From NCBI RefSeq assembly GCF_030296915.1, contig NZ_AP028031.1, positions 2,678,001-2,742,000 of the forward strand: DNA of 64,000 nucleotides, written 5' to 3'. Positions within the stretch are counted from its first letter, which is position 1. Every line of letters begins with the position of its first letter. This stretch comes from Anaerostipes hadrus ATCC 29173 = JCM 17467. GTDB taxonomy: Bacteria; Bacillota; Clostridia; Lachnospirales; Lachnospiraceae. The translations under genes and the position numbers were made by a program. Of this stretch, positions 25,955 through 35,394 are shown piece by piece. Below the pieces are notes generated by a model, which was not told the origin of the DNA, made no database searches, and was given only the letters and a program-made list of their open reading frames with translations.

Positions 25955-26040
25955 AACGACAACCGGAGTTATGATATACTTACACGCAAGAAGCATTTCA
26001 TCAGTTCCGATTGTCTAATATCGAAAGGAGACACACGATT

Positions 26041-27336
26041 ATGGCAAAAGGATCTGTAAGAAAAAAAGGAAAGAAATGGTACTACCGCTTCTATGTAGAA
26101 GATGCAAGCGGCAATCTGGTTCAGAAAGAATACGCTGGAACAGAAAGCAAGAGTGAAACAGAAAAACTGCTCCGTCAGGCAATGGACGATTACGAAAGCA
26201 AGAAATTCATTGCAAAGTCGGAAAATATTACAGTTGGAGAATTACTTGATATATGGGCAGAGGAAGAATTAAAGACCGGTACTCTCAGTAATGGGACAGT
26301 CCAGAATTACCTCGGTGCTATTACCAATATCAAGAAACATCCAATTTCAGAAAGAAAGCTCAAAAATGTAACATCTGAGCATTTACAAGCCTTCTTCGAT
26401 CTGCTTTCCTTTGGTGGTACTTATCCCGATGGTTCAGAAAGAAAAGGTTACAGCAAAGATTACATTCGTTCTTTCTCGGCAGTATTACAGCAGTCATTCC
26501 GATTTGCAGTATCACCAAAGCAATATATCACTTTCAATCCGATGCAGTATATTAAGTTGAAATACCAGACGGATGAGGTTGACCTGTTTTCTGATGATGA
26601 CATGGATGGTGATATACAGCCAATTCCACGAGAGGATTATGAAAGACTGATTGAATTTCTACAGGATTACAATCCACCGGCAATTCTTCCAATCCAGATA
26701 GCTTATTATTCAGGACTTCGTATCGGTGAAGCCTGTGGTCTGGCATGGCAGGATGTAAATCTTGAAGAACAGTGCCTTACAATCAGACGCAGTATCCGCT
26801 ATGATGGTTCAAGGCATAAGAATATCATCGGACCGACCAAGAGGAGGAAAGTAAGGATTGTTGATTTTGGAGATACGCTGACTGAGATTCTTCGCAATGC
26901 CCGAAAGGAACAGCTTAAAAACCGAATGCAGTACGGAGAACTTTACCACAAAAACTACTACAGAGAAGTAAAGGACAAAAACAGAGTTTACTATGAGTTC
27001 TATCATCTGGACGGAACAGAGAACGTTCCAGAGGATTATAAGGAAATATCCTTTGTCTGCTTAAGACCGGATGGAAGTCTGGAACTGCCAAGCACGTTAG
27101 GAATTGTTTGCAGGAAGATTGCTCAGAAACTGGATGGATTTGAAGGATTTCATTTTCACCAGCTGCGGCACACCTACACAAGCAACCTTCTGGCAAATGG
27201 AGCAGCACCAAAAGATGTACAGGAACTGTTAGGACACTCAGATGTCAGTACCACCATGAATGTCTATGCACACTCTACAAGAAAAGCCAAGCGTGAATCT
27301 GCAAGACTACTTGATAAAGTGGCAGGCAACGACTAA
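26041..27336 (+). CDS. Tyrosine integrase (Tn916-like layout)
   Basis: 431 aa from ATG at 26041 (GAAAGGAG upstream). An N-terminal AP2-like arm-binding domain (1-60), a SAM-like core-binding domain (65-175) and a catalytic domain (195-425). Catalytic residues: Arg227 (SGLRIGE), His373 and Arg376 (HFHQLRHTY), His399 (LLGHSD), Tyr409 (NVYAHS). It is the last gene before the right end, the usual place. It would recombine the att sites flanking the element. Confidence 0.92.
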   Translation: MAKGSVRKKGKKWYYRFYVEDASGNLVQKEYAGTESKSETEKLLRQAMDDYESKKFIAKSENITVGELLDIWAEEELKTGTLSNGTVQNYLGAITNIKKHPISERKLKNVTSEHLQAFFDLLSFGGTYPDGSERKGYSKDYIRSFSAVLQQSFRFAVSPKQYITFNPMQYIKLKYQTDEVDLFSDDDMDGDIQPIPREDYERLIEFLQDYNPPAILPIQIAYYSGLRIGEACGLAWQDVNLEEQCLTIRRSIRYDGSRHKNIIGPTKRRKVRIVDFGDTLTEILRNARKEQLKNRMQYGELYHKNYYREVKDKNRVYYEFYHLDGTENVPEDYKEISFVCLRPDGSLELPSTLGIVCRKIAQKLDGFEGFHFHQLRHTYTSNLLANGAAPKDVQELLGHSDVSTTMNVYAHSTRKAKRESARLLDKVAGND

Positions 27337-27343
27337 ATAAAAC

Positions 27344-27393
27344 TTTCCCTTATTTCCCTTACGATTATCTCATAAGGGCAAAAATAAGGGAAA
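27344..27393. repeat. Right arm-type repeats of the integrase
   Basis: TTTCCCTTA at 27344 and 27353 in tandem, then TAAGGG at 27373 and TAAGGGAAA at 27385 inverted. Same unit and order as at 13489-13566. Located between the integrase stop and the proposed right end. Confidence 0.65.
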
Positions 27394-27464
27394 ATACATA
27401 TCATTTCACTAATGAATAGGCTGGAAAGCCTGTAAAATGGGGAAAGTTAGAAAGATATTTCGGC

Positions 27465-27478
27465 AAACTTGAATTTAT
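27465..27478. repeat. att-like site 3 (proposed right end)
   Basis: AAACTTGAATTTAT, identical to site 1 over 14 bp and to site 2 over 11. It overlaps the stop codon of the SdpI-like gene, so integration would have left that protein intact. Confidence 0.55.
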
Positions 27479-27852
27479 CGTCTTGTTCCATTCTTATCAA
27501 AATTCTTTTTTAATGCTATTTCTGTTGGGAGAATAGATCCAATTAAAGGAATAAGTTGAACACCACAGATAATTCCTCCTATACTCCCAACACAATCTTC
27601 ATTTTTTCCAATTACTAAAAGCATGAATATTACTGTTATCGGCAACATAACCATTCCACAGACATACCAAACTTTACCACAATATTTATGAGCAAATTCC
27701 CATGTGTCTTTGTTCTTCATAGACATCGAAGTCCGATATCCAAATACTGAATTTATTTCCTTTGGAGCCTTTTTCATAAAATATCTTCCAAAACCAATCA
27801 TCGTAAATGGAAGAAGTAAATCCATAATCAACATAAAAATCCAAAACCCCAT
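27475..27852 (-). CDS. SdpI-family membrane protein
   Basis: 125 aa from ATG at 27852; a longer frame would start inside a truncated HTH gene. Three to four helices and the family motif FGYRTSMSMKNKDTWEFAHKY after the first helix match the SdpI/YfhL group, whose founder gives immunity to the SdpC toxin; many relatives have unknown roles. No toxin gene is nearby. Its stop codon lies in att-like site 3; the gene order before insertion was probably SdpI-like, DUF3784, 65-aa protein, XRE regulator. Confidence 0.78.
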   Translation of the reverse strand: MGFWIFMLIMDLLLPFTMIGFGRYFMKKAPKEINSVFGYRTSMSMKNKDTWEFAHKYCGKVWYVCGMVMLPITVIFMLLVIGKNEDCVGSIGGIICGVQLIPLIGSILPTEIALKKNFDKNGTRR

Positions 27853-27940
27853 TAAGACTATATGCATAAGTTTTTGAAACTCCAAGAATTGCACACACAT
27901 CATCCACATCCATATACATTTTTTCCTGCATCATACTCAT
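27853..27940 (-). pseudogene. Third small HTH gene, truncated
   Basis: Begins ATGAGTATG overlapping the stop of the previous HTH gene (ATGA) and encodes MYMDVDDVCAILGVSKTYAY, matching the HTH start of its two neighbours. The homology stops after about 29 residues, where the SdpI-like gene begins. The recombination point lies near 27853-27867. Confidence 0.6.
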
Positions 27941-28155
27941 ACCGCTTTATCCTCCTTCAAATACTGCTCAACGTGTTCCAGACCATAGATCTTGTCCTCT
28001 ACATAGCGGGTTGGCACCCGACCGAGAATCACATAATAGTTCTTGCTTGCCAGATCGGCATTCATTCTTTCCACCACCCGGTAAGCAAACGAAACTGATA
28101 ATCCAAAGAGTTCTGCAATGTCTTCCACTGATAAATACATTTTTCTCTTACGCAT
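27937..28155 (-). CDS. Excisionase-like small HTH protein 2
   Basis: 72 aa from ATG at 28155, overlapping the previous stop by 8 bases. HTH (LSVEDIAELFGLSVSFAYRVVERMN) then GRVPTRYVEDKIYG, a pattern shared with the neighbouring paralogue. Proteins of this type occur as excisionases or regulators of Firmicute mobile elements. Confidence 0.7.
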   Translation of the reverse strand: MRKRKMYLSVEDIAELFGLSVSFAYRVVERMNADLASKNYYVILGRVPTRYVEDKIYGLEHVEQYLKEDKAV

Positions 28156-28375
28156 GAAACCATTCCTTTCCCTCTTCCTGTGGAATCTCACAAGTATCTT
28201 CCACACCGTAGAAACGCTTCACAAAATACTTTGTCGGAACTTTTCCTCTAAGCGTCAGGTAGCCCTGTTCTTCCAGTTCCTTGTTCAGATTTCCGATGAT
28301 CTCATAAGCCGATGTCTGTTTTACTTCCAGAAGTTCACATATATCGGCTGCCTTTAAAAATAATTTGTTCTGCAT
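28148..28375 (-). CDS. Excisionase-like small HTH protein 1
   Basis: 75 aa. HTH (LKAADICELLEVKQTSAYEIIGNLN) followed by GKVPTKYFVKRFYG. CAGGAGGTAC precedes the ATG. It is the first gene of a three-gene array of related HTH proteins that probably remain from another element inserted at guaA. Confidence 0.72.
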   Translation of the reverse strand: MQNKLFLKAADICELLEVKQTSAYEIIGNLNKELEEQGYLTLRGKVPTKYFVKRFYGVEDTCEIPQEEGKEWFHA

Positions 28376-28800
28376 AATCAGTACCTCCTGTGTTTTGAAT
28401 ATTTATCTCTTCATATACTCTGTACTGGCAGATACAAAATCGGACATCATTTTCCGAAATTTATCAAATTTTCTTGTTTTTTAATTCTCCATCAGTGTGA
28501 TTACTGTGTCATGGAGTTTAAGCTCATCGAAAATAAAGAACCTTTCTGTGGTATCTGTTTTCTAAATGCAGGCAACAAAAAAACAGTCTGCCTTGACGAA
28601 AATCACTTCAATCAAAACAAACTGTTCTTCATATTTACTCTAATTTTATTTTATGAGAATAACTGATTTCACGAAATTTGCAGGTGAATCTGGAATATAA
28701 ACAAGAGAAAAAAATAATTTTTAAACTCCATTTGCACTCCATTTGGTCTTTCGACATCCCGCAAAGCCTTTATTTATGGGCTTTTCCGCGATTTTTCAAG
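28376..28800. other. Gene-free DNA between the island and guaA
   Basis: 425 AT-rich bases without a convincing gene. Visible items: a tandem repeat ACTCCATTTG (28725-28734 and 28736-28745) and a hairpin AAAGCC/GGCTTT (28763-28768 with 28779-28784) near the guaA stop. A 51-codon plus-strand frame at 28511-28666 has no ribosome site. The repeats next to guaA may be the end of an element integrated there. Confidence 0.5.
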
Positions 28801-30348
28801 CTACTCAAACTCAATAGTTCCAGGTGGCTTAGAAGTTAAATCATACATTACTCTGTTAACTCCCTTAACCTCATTAATAATCCTGTTCATTACCTTATTC
28901 AATACTTCATAAGGAATCTCAGATGCTTCTGCTGTCATAAAGTCGATTGTCTTAACAGCTCTTAATGCTACTGCATAATCATATGTTCTAAAATCTCCCA
29001 TTACTCCAACACTTCGCATATTAGTTAATGCTGCAAAATACTGGTTGATTTCTCTGTCTAATCCGGCTTTGGCGATTTCTTCTCTGTAGATCGCGTCTGC
29101 GTCCTGAACGATTTTTACTTTTTCTTCTGTGACTTCTCCGATGATTCGAATTCCTAGTCCTGGTCCTGGGAATGGCTGGCGGAATACGAGTCTTTCTGGG
29201 ATTCCTAACTGTAGTCCTGCCTGTCTTACTTCGTCTTTGAACAGGTCACGTAATGGTTCGATGATTTCTTTGAAATCTACGAAGTCTGGCAATCCTCCTA
29301 CGTTGTGGTGGGATTTGATGACTGCTGATTCTCCACCTAATCCGCTTTCTACGACGTCTGGATAGATCGTTCCCTGTGCTAAGAAGTCTACTGCACCAAT
29401 CTTCTTTGCTTCTTCTTCGAAGATTCTGATGAATTCTTCTCCGATGATCTTACGTTTTGCTTCAGGTTCTGTGACTCCTTTTAATTTGTCATAGTATCTC
29501 TGCTGTGCATTGACACGGATAAAGTTTAGATCAAACTGTCCATTTTCTCCAAATACGCCTTCTACCTCGTCTCCTTCGTCTTTACGTAATAATCCGTGGT
29601 CGACGAATACACATGTTAACTGTTTTCCAATGGCTCTTGATAATAATCCGGCTGCTACGGATGAATCTACTCCTCCTGATAAGGCAAGTAATACTTTTCC
29701 ATCTCCGACTTTCTCGCGGATTTCTTTAATTGTGCTTTCTACGAAAGCATCCATCTTCCAATCTCCTGCACATCCGCAGACTCCTAATACGAAGTTGGAA
29801 AGCATTGTCTTTCCTTCGACTGTATGAAGTACTTCTGGATGGAACTGGATCGCATATAAAGATTTATCTGCATTCTCAGCTGTTGCAACTGGACAATCTG
29901 CTGTATGTGCAGAAATTTCAAATCCTGGAGCTACCTGTGAGATGTAGTCTGTATGGCTCATCCAACAGATTGTTTTTTCTGATACATTTTCAAATAACTT
30001 GGAATCTTTCTTGTCGATCAGCACTTCTGTTTTACCATATTCGCTGACTTCGGCTTTCTCTACTTTTCCTCCAAGGACATGCTGCATCAGCTGTGCTCCA
30101 TAACATAATCCTAAAACTGGAATTCCAAGTTCGAATAATTCCTTGCTGTATGTTGGGGAATCTGGTTCGTAACAACTGTTTGGTCCACCTGTTAAGATGA
30201 TTCCCTTTGGATTCATTTCTTTGATTTTATCGATACCGATCTTGTAAGAATAAATCTCGCAGTATACATTGCACTCGCGAACGCGGCGTGCAACTAACTG
30301 ATTATACTGACCACCAAAATCGATGACGATCACTAATTCATTTTTCAC
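28801..30348 (-). CDS. guaA: GMP synthase (glutamine-hydrolysing)
   Basis: 515 aa, full length. N-terminal class I glutamine amidotransferase domain with catalytic Cys in LGLCYGAQ and His in IQFHPEV; ATP-pyrophosphatase domain with P-loop SGGVDSSV; C-terminal dimerisation domain ending PPGTIEFE. It converts XMP to GMP with glutamine and ATP. The 3' end of guaA is a frequent target of site-specific integration in Firmicutes, which fits the island next to it. Confidence 0.98.
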   Translation of the reverse strand: MKNELVIVIDFGGQYNQLVARRVRECNVYCEIYSYKIGIDKIKEMNPKGIILTGGPNSCYEPDSPTYSKELFELGIPVLGLCYGAQLMQHVLGGKVEKAEVSEYGKTEVLIDKKDSKLFENVSEKTICWMSHTDYISQVAPGFEISAHTADCPVATAENADKSLYAIQFHPEVLHTVEGKTMLSNFVLGVCGCAGDWKMDAFVESTIKEIREKVGDGKVLLALSGGVDSSVAAGLLSRAIGKQLTCVFVDHGLLRKDEGDEVEGVFGENGQFDLNFIRVNAQQRYYDKLKGVTEPEAKRKIIGEEFIRIFEEEAKKIGAVDFLAQGTIYPDVVESGLGGESAVIKSHHNVGGLPDFVDFKEIIEPLRDLFKDEVRQAGLQLGIPERLVFRQPFPGPGLGIRIIGEVTEEKVKIVQDADAIYREEIAKAGLDREINQYFAALTNMRSVGVMGDFRTYDYAVALRAVKTIDFMTAEASEIPYEVLNKVMNRIINEVKGVNRVMYDLTSKPPGTIEFE

Positions 30349-30386
30349 TCGATTTCCTCCTGAGTTGCCTAGTGATGTGTTTCGTT

Positions 30387-31568
30387 TTATTCACCTTTTA
30401 ACAGATCAACTTTGTCAAGTCTCTCCCAAGGAAGATCAAGGTCATTTCTTCCGAAATGTCCATATGCTGCTGTCTGTTTATAGATTGGTCTTCTTAAATC
30501 TAACATCTTGATGATTCCCGCTGGACGCAGATCAAAATGTTTACGAATCAGGTCTACCAATTCCTGATTGGATTTCTTTCCTGTTCCAAATGTATCAACC
30601 ATGATAGATGTTGGCTCTGCTACACCGATCGCATAAGATAACTGAATCTCACATTTGTCAGCTAATCCGGCTGCTACAATGTTCTTCGCTACATAACGTG
30701 CTGCGTAAGCTGCAGAACGGTCTACTTTTGTACAGTCCTTTCCAGAGAAAGCTCCACCACCATGGCGTGCGTATCCACCGTATGTATCTACGATGATCTT
30801 TCTTCCTGTTAACCCTGCATCTCCGTGTGGTCCACCGATCACGAATCTTCCTGTTGGGTTAATGAAGAATTTTGTTTCATCATCAACCATATCTGCTGGA
30901 AGGATCTTATCAAATACTTCACGTTTGATATCTTCATGAATCTGCTCCTGAGTGATATCTGGATCATGCTGTGTAGATAACACAACTGCATCAAGACGAC
31001 TTGGTTTTCCATCATCATATTCTACAGTTACCTGTGTTTTACCATCTGGTCTTAAATATGACAATGTTCCATCTTTTCTCACTTTTGTTAACTGTCTTGA
31101 AAGCTTATGTGCAAGAGAGATTGGGTATGGCATGTACTCTTCTGTTTCATTAGTAGCAAATCCAAACATCATTCCCTGATCTCCGGCTCCAATTGCGTCG
31201 ATCTCTTCATCTGTCATGTTATTCTCTTTTGCTTCTAGTGCTTTGTCTACACCCATGGCAATGTCACTGGACTGTTCATCGATTGTTGTAATAACACCGC
31301 ATGTATCAGCGTCAAATCCATATTTACCTCTTGTATATCCAATCTCACGAACAGTATCGCGGACAATTTTCTGAATATCTACATATGCTTTTGTAGATAT
31401 TTCTCCCATGACCATAACAATTCCTGTTGTTGTGCAAGTCTCACATGCAACACGGCTCATTGGATCCTGTTCTAAAAGTGCATCTAAGATTGCATCAGAA
31501 ATCTGATCACAGATTTTATCTGGATGTCCTTCTGTCACGGACTCTGATGTGAATAATACTTTATCCAT
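30387..31568 (-). CDS. metK: S-adenosylmethionine synthetase
   Basis: 393 aa. Signature motifs [12 protein letters not shown] and [19 protein letters not shown] are intact. It makes SAM from methionine and ATP. Only 76 bases separate it from the upstream gene and they are mostly a terminator, so there is no room for a SAM riboswitch. AAAGGATAAT precedes the ATG. Confidence 0.98.
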   Translation of the reverse strand: MDKVLFTSESVTEGHPDKICDQISDAILDALLEQDPMSRVACETCTTTGIVMVMGEISTKAYVDIQKIVRDTVREIGYTRGKYGFDADTCGVITTIDEQSSDIAMGVDKALEAKENNMTDEEIDAIGAGDQGMMFGFATNETEEYMPYPISLAHKLSRQLTKVRKDGTLSYLRPDGKTQVTVEYDDGKPSRLDAVVLSTQHDPDITQEQIHEDIKREVFDKILPADMVDDETKFFINPTGRFVIGGPHGDAGLTGRKIIVDTYGGYARHGGGAFSGKDCTKVDRSAAYAARYVAKNIVAAGLADKCEIQLSYAIGVAEPTSIMVDTFGTGKKSNQELVDLIRKHFDLRPAGIIKMLDLRRPIYKQTAAYGHFGRNDLDLPWERLDKVDLLKGE

Positions 31569-31617
31569 TCTATTATCCTTTCTTAAAATATATCTGTTAT
31601 TTGTAAAATATCATGAA

Positions 31618-31640
31618 AAGACCCGAAGGATTCCGGGCCT
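31618..31640 (-). terminator. Terminator after the PsiE-like gene
   Basis: On the minus strand a stem of about 8 bp (CCCGGAA with TTCGGGT) with a short loop is followed by CTTTT, directly after the stop at 31645. Confidence 0.7.
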
Positions 31641-31644
31641 TTAT

Positions 31645-32283
31645 TTACCTCTTTAACACAACCGGTGCATTCTTACTCCGGATAACTTCGATCTGTGTTA
31701 TCTTACCATTCTTTACCTTGGCAACACGAAGTGCTCCTCCTTCAAAGAAACAACACTGACCTACCTGAAAATTCCCACTCTCTGTTCCAATTCGTTTCTC
31801 AAGTAATTCTCCCAATGTCTGATGCTGTGTTTCTTTTGGAATTTCCACATGAACCAGTTCATTGACACTTGAAATTCTCTGAGTTGGCAAAAATACTGTC
31901 TTATCTATATCATCAAACTTTCCAAAAAAGAATTTCTTGATCGCAAATAAAATCGCGATCGCTAAAACTACTATAAGATTCTGCTGTGGGCTCGTATGTT
32001 CCACGATCATCTGCCTTGCAATGGCAAACATCATAACTTCTACTAACGTATCTGGGGTATGTTTACAAAGCATCTTTACAAACTCGATACAAATGACGAG
32101 ATTAAACGCTACACCAACAAATTTATAAATATCTCTGGATGTTGGGTAATTCATCATTAATTGTACCACATCTTTTACCAGATAGATTGTTCCTCCGATG
32201 ACTGCGATCATAATGATCGCTGATATAAATAATTCTACCCACTTGGATACTTTGAACACTTCGTTTTTCAGGTATTGTCTCAT
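31645..32283 (-). CDS. PsiE-like membrane protein with C-terminal soluble domain
   Basis: 212 aa. Four helices (about 18-38, 52-68, 83-100, 103-120) resemble the phosphate-starvation-inducible PsiE family. Residues 135-212 form a soluble domain resembling TrkA-C-type domains (GNFQVGQCCFFEGGALRVAKVKNG). Role unknown. It starts 16 bases after the murA stop codon and is probably in the same operon. Confidence 0.6.
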   Translation of the reverse strand: MRQYLKNEVFKVSKWVELFISAIIMIAVIGGTIYLVKDVVQLMMNYPTSRDIYKFVGVAFNLVICIEFVKMLCKHTPDTLVEVMMFAIARQMIVEHTSPQQNLIVVLAIAILFAIKKFFFGKFDDIDKTVFLPTQRISSVNELVHVEIPKETQHQTLGELLEKRIGTESGNFQVGQCCFFEGGALRVAKVKNGKITQIEVIRSKNAPVVLKR

Positions 32284-32299
32284 TCAGGCAATTCTCCTT

Positions 32300-33595
32300 T
32301 TATCCTATCTTTAACTTAAACTTTGCAACTTCTTTTTCATTGTTAACCAGCTGAATCTCTCCACCCAATTGTTTAAGCTTCTGTTCAAACTGTTCGTATC
32401 CACGATAAATATATCCAATATCGCTGACGGTTGTAAATCCTTTTGCAGATAATCCTGCAATGACAAGGGCTGCTCCAGCTCTTAAGTCTGGGGCGTGTAC
32501 ATCAGCTCCTGTAAATCCCTCAACTCCGCTGATGATCGCAGTTCTTCCATCGACCTGAATGGTTGCTCCCATCTTTGTCAGTTCATCCACATAGCGAAAA
32601 CGATTTTCAAAAATACTCTCTGAAATCACACTTGTTCCATTGGATAATGCAAGTGTTACCGCCATCTGTGGCTGCATATCCGTTGGGAATCCAGGATATG
32701 GTAATGTCTTAATGTTTGTAGATTCCAGACGTTTTGTCGCTGATACACGTACTGCGTCATCGAATTCTACAACTTCTGCTCCAATTTCGATTAATTTTGC
32801 AGAAATTGCTTCTAAATGCTTTGGAATAACATTCTTGATCATAATGTCACCCTTTGTTGCGACTGCTGCTGTCATAAATGTTCCAGCTTCGATCTGGTCT
32901 GGAATAATGGAGTACTGACAATCTCCAAACTTCTCAACACCCTTGATACGGATGACATCAGTTCCTGCTCCACGAATTTTTGCTCCCATACTGTTTAAGA
33001 AATTCGCTACATCAACGACATGTGGCTCTTTTGCTGCATTCTCGATGATCGTATTTCCCTTAGCAAGCGATGCTGCCATCATAACATTGATCGTCGCTCC
33101 TACAGAAACAACGTCCATGTAAATATGGGCTCCCTTTAATTCCTCTGCTGTTGCACTGATCATACCATTCTCAATCTCAATCTGGGCTCCCAGCATCTTA
33201 AATCCTTTGATATGCTGGTCGATCGGACGGCTTCCGATCTCACATCCACCTGGAAGTGCAACTCTTGCTCTCTTGTATTTACCAAGTAAAGCACCGATCA
33301 AATAGTAAGAAGCTCTGATCTTACGGATGAATTCATTGTCTACATCACACTCTGGATGAATTCCTTTTCCGCTGATCGTTACTTCGTGTTTTCCTGTTCT
33401 GTCTACATCTGCTCCAATTTCCTGCATCGCCTGAAGTAAAACATTGATATCTCTTACATCTGGCATATTATCTATCATACATTTTCCGTCTGTCATTACT
33501 GCCGCAGCTAAAACAGGCAGTGCTGCATTCTTCGCACCGCCAATTACTACTTCTCCTACTAATGGGTTACCACCTTTAATGATATACTGTTCCAT
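32300..33595 (-). CDS. murA: UDP-N-acetylglucosamine 1-carboxyvinyltransferase
   Basis: 431 aa from ATG at 33595 (TTGAGGTG upstream). The N-terminal KNAALP motif and the PEP-binding Cys118 in LPGGCEIGSRPID (the fosfomycin target) are present. It catalyses the first committed step of peptidoglycan synthesis. A second MurA is common in Firmicutes; nothing here tells which copy this is. Confidence 0.96.
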   Translation of the reverse strand: MEQYIIKGGNPLVGEVVIGGAKNAALPVLAAAVMTDGKCMIDNMPDVRDINVLLQAMQEIGADVDRTGKHEVTISGKGIHPECDVDNEFIRKIRASYYLIGALLGKYKRARVALPGGCEIGSRPIDQHIKGFKMLGAQIEIENGMISATAEELKGAHIYMDVVSVGATINVMMAASLAKGNTIIENAAKEPHVVDVANFLNSMGAKIRGAGTDVIRIKGVEKFGDCQYSIIPDQIEAGTFMTAAVATKGDIMIKNVIPKHLEAISAKLIEIGAEVVEFDDAVRVSATKRLESTNIKTLPYPGFPTDMQPQMAVTLALSNGTSVISESIFENRFRYVDELTKMGATIQVDGRTAIISGVEGFTGADVHAPDLRAGAALVIAGLSAKGFTTVSDIGYIYRGYEQFEQKLKQLGGEIQLVNNEKEVAKFKLKIG

Positions 33596-33693
33596 GATAC
33601 ACCTCAATTATCTCTATCTATCTATATTATTAAACCTAATTTCTATCTTTCGGTAATTATTTAAAATCATACAGATTATATTATAGCATACTA

Positions 33694-34197
33694 TTAGAGG
33701 TTTTCCAACACTTTTTCTAAGGAGTTCCCGATGGATAATTTATCCAGTTTTACTGTGATATCTGCGTATTTTTCATAATATGGAATTCTTTCATTATACA
33801 GGTCACGTAATGTCTGACCTTTTTCTAGTACTACCCCCCTTGCTTTGAGGTTCCCAAGGCGGCGTTTTACTGTCTGGTAATCTAGTTTTAAATAAATTAT
33901 AGTCCCGATTTCTTTAAAATGTCTCATTGCTTTATCACTGTAAACAGCACTTCCTCCAGGTGCGATCACGGATTTATTTACATCGATCGAAGCATTGACG
34001 TCTTCTTCCAATTGTTTGAATCCGTCATTCCCGATTCTTGCGATGATCTCTTTTAGCAAACCACCTCCTTTTTGCTGAATCACAAGATCTGTGTCCACAA
34101 AATCATAACCCAAGGCTTTGGCAAGAAGTACTCCGATCGTACTCTTTCCAGAACCTGGCATCCCGATCAATATGTAGTTATTATTTTTTTCTGCCAT
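33694..34197 (-). CDS. aroK: Shikimate kinase
   Basis: 167 aa. P-loop GMPGSGKST (about 13-21), shikimate-binding D in FVDTD and the GGSAVYS motif in the usual order. It phosphorylates shikimate in aromatic amino acid synthesis. It overlaps the end of the flavin reductase-like gene by 17 bases. Confidence 0.93.
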   Translation of the reverse strand: MAEKNNNYILIGMPGSGKSTIGVLLAKALGYDFVDTDLVIQQKGGGLLKEIIARIGNDGFKQLEEDVNASIDVNKSVIAPGGSAVYSDKAMRHFKEIGTIIYLKLDYQTVKRRLGNLKARGVVLEKGQTLRDLYNERIPYYEKYADITVKLDKLSIGNSLEKVLENL

Positions 34198-34774
34198 TTG
34201 GTTTCTTCCTTTTCTTTTTCTTTCTTACTGAGTAGCCAAAGGTTCCTAATTTCTTTCCTGTTTCATAATATCCGCCATGTGAATAGATCAACGGATTCGT
34301 TTTTTCCAGTGCAAAGCGTCCGTTGTCTTCCATATAATCATCATCCACCATAATATTGACAACTTTCGCCATAAACATATGATGTGAGCCAAGTGGTACG
34401 ATCTTCTCTACTTTACATTCGATATTTACCGGACTTTCTGCGATGATCGGTGCATCCACAACCTGTGCTTCTTCTTTTGTCAATCTTGCTTCTTTGAATT
34501 TATCAACATCTCTTCCTGAACGTACTCCGCAGAAATCCGTTGCTCTTGTTAACTGTTTTGTTGTCAGGTTGATCACAAATTCTCCACTATTCTTGATCAT
34601 TTCATAAGAATGTCTCTCTGGGCGGACAGAAATGTACGTCATTGGCGGATTCGTACAGATCGTCCCTGTCCATGCGATCGTAATGATGTTATCCTGACCT
34701 TTATCTCTGCAAGTCACCATAACTGCTGGCAAAGGATAGATCATATTTCCAGGTTTCCATGAAGTTTTTGCCAT
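34181..34774 (-). CDS. Flavin reductase-like (FMN-binding split barrel) protein
   Basis: 197 aa. The fold is indicated by YPLPAVMVTCRDKG...NIITIAWTGTICTNPPMTYISVRP and SGEFVINL. Members bind FMN and reduce flavins or act as small oxidoreductases. The last 15 residues are a run of Lys/Arg. It lies between a HIT gene and aroK. Confidence 0.88.
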   Translation of the reverse strand: MAKTSWKPGNMIYPLPAVMVTCRDKGQDNIITIAWTGTICTNPPMTYISVRPERHSYEMIKNSGEFVINLTTKQLTRATDFCGVRSGRDVDKFKEARLTKEEAQVVDAPIIAESPVNIECKVEKIVPLGSHHMFMAKVVNIMVDDDYMEDNGRFALEKTNPLIYSHGGYYETGKKLGTFGYSVRKKKKRKKPNGRKK

Positions 34775-34783
34775 ATTTCTCTC

Positions 34784-35200
34784 CTAGAGTGCCTTTTTAA
34801 TATCCTGTCTTAATTGTTCCATATCGATATCTTCTGTGGAATGTTCTTTCCATCCGATCGTCACGTCATCCCCTTCATATCTTGGGATCAAATGCATATG
34901 GAAATGATATACTGTCTGACCTGCGATCAGTCCGTTGTTCTGTAAAACATTTAATCCATCACAGTGAAGCACTTCTTTTAATGCTCTCGCAACAACTGTT
35001 GCTAACTGGAATAATTTTCCTGCTGTGATCGCATCAATCTCATAGATATCTTTAAAATGTTCTTTCGGAATGATCAGTACATGCCCTTTGGATGCTGGTG
35101 CAATATCCATGATCACTTTAAACTCAGAGTTTTCATAAATTGTGTTTGATGGAATCTCTCCACCTGCGATCTTACAAAAAATACAATCTTCTTTCTTCAT
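34784..35200 (-). CDS. HIT-family nucleotide hydrolase (HinT-like)
   Basis: 138 aa. A zinc-type CIFCKIAGGEIPS start and the histidine triad HFHMHLIP (about 107-114) are intact. Family members hydrolyse AMP-linked amino groups. Ribosome site GGAAGG before the ATG. Confidence 0.92.
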   Translation of the reverse strand: MKKEDCIFCKIAGGEIPSNTIYENSEFKVIMDIAPASKGHVLIIPKEHFKDIYEIDAITAGKLFQLATVVARALKEVLHCDGLNVLQNNGLIAGQTVYHFHMHLIPRYEGDDVTIGWKEHSTEDIDMEQLRQDIKKAL

Positions 35201-35394
35201 ATTATATATCTTCCTTCCTGTGTGTTCTTATTTTGAGAGTTTACATATTACTCTGTTTAGATGTATTTTATCCCATTTACTATTGTTTTTCAAGAAAAGA
35301 CCTCTGATCAATTATGCTTTTGACACTTATATCATATTATTCCATTTTCACAAAAAATGTGTATTTTGTTCACAATTTGGACACATTTTTATGT

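Noticed and set aside
28511..28666. 51-codon plus-strand frame between the island and guaA
   Set aside because: No ribosome site before the ATG and no recognisable motif; the region is AT-rich and probably non-coding.
31569..31644. Possible SAM riboswitch before metK
   Set aside because: Only 76 bases are available and most of them form the terminator of the upstream gene; no SAM-riboswitch elements were seen.
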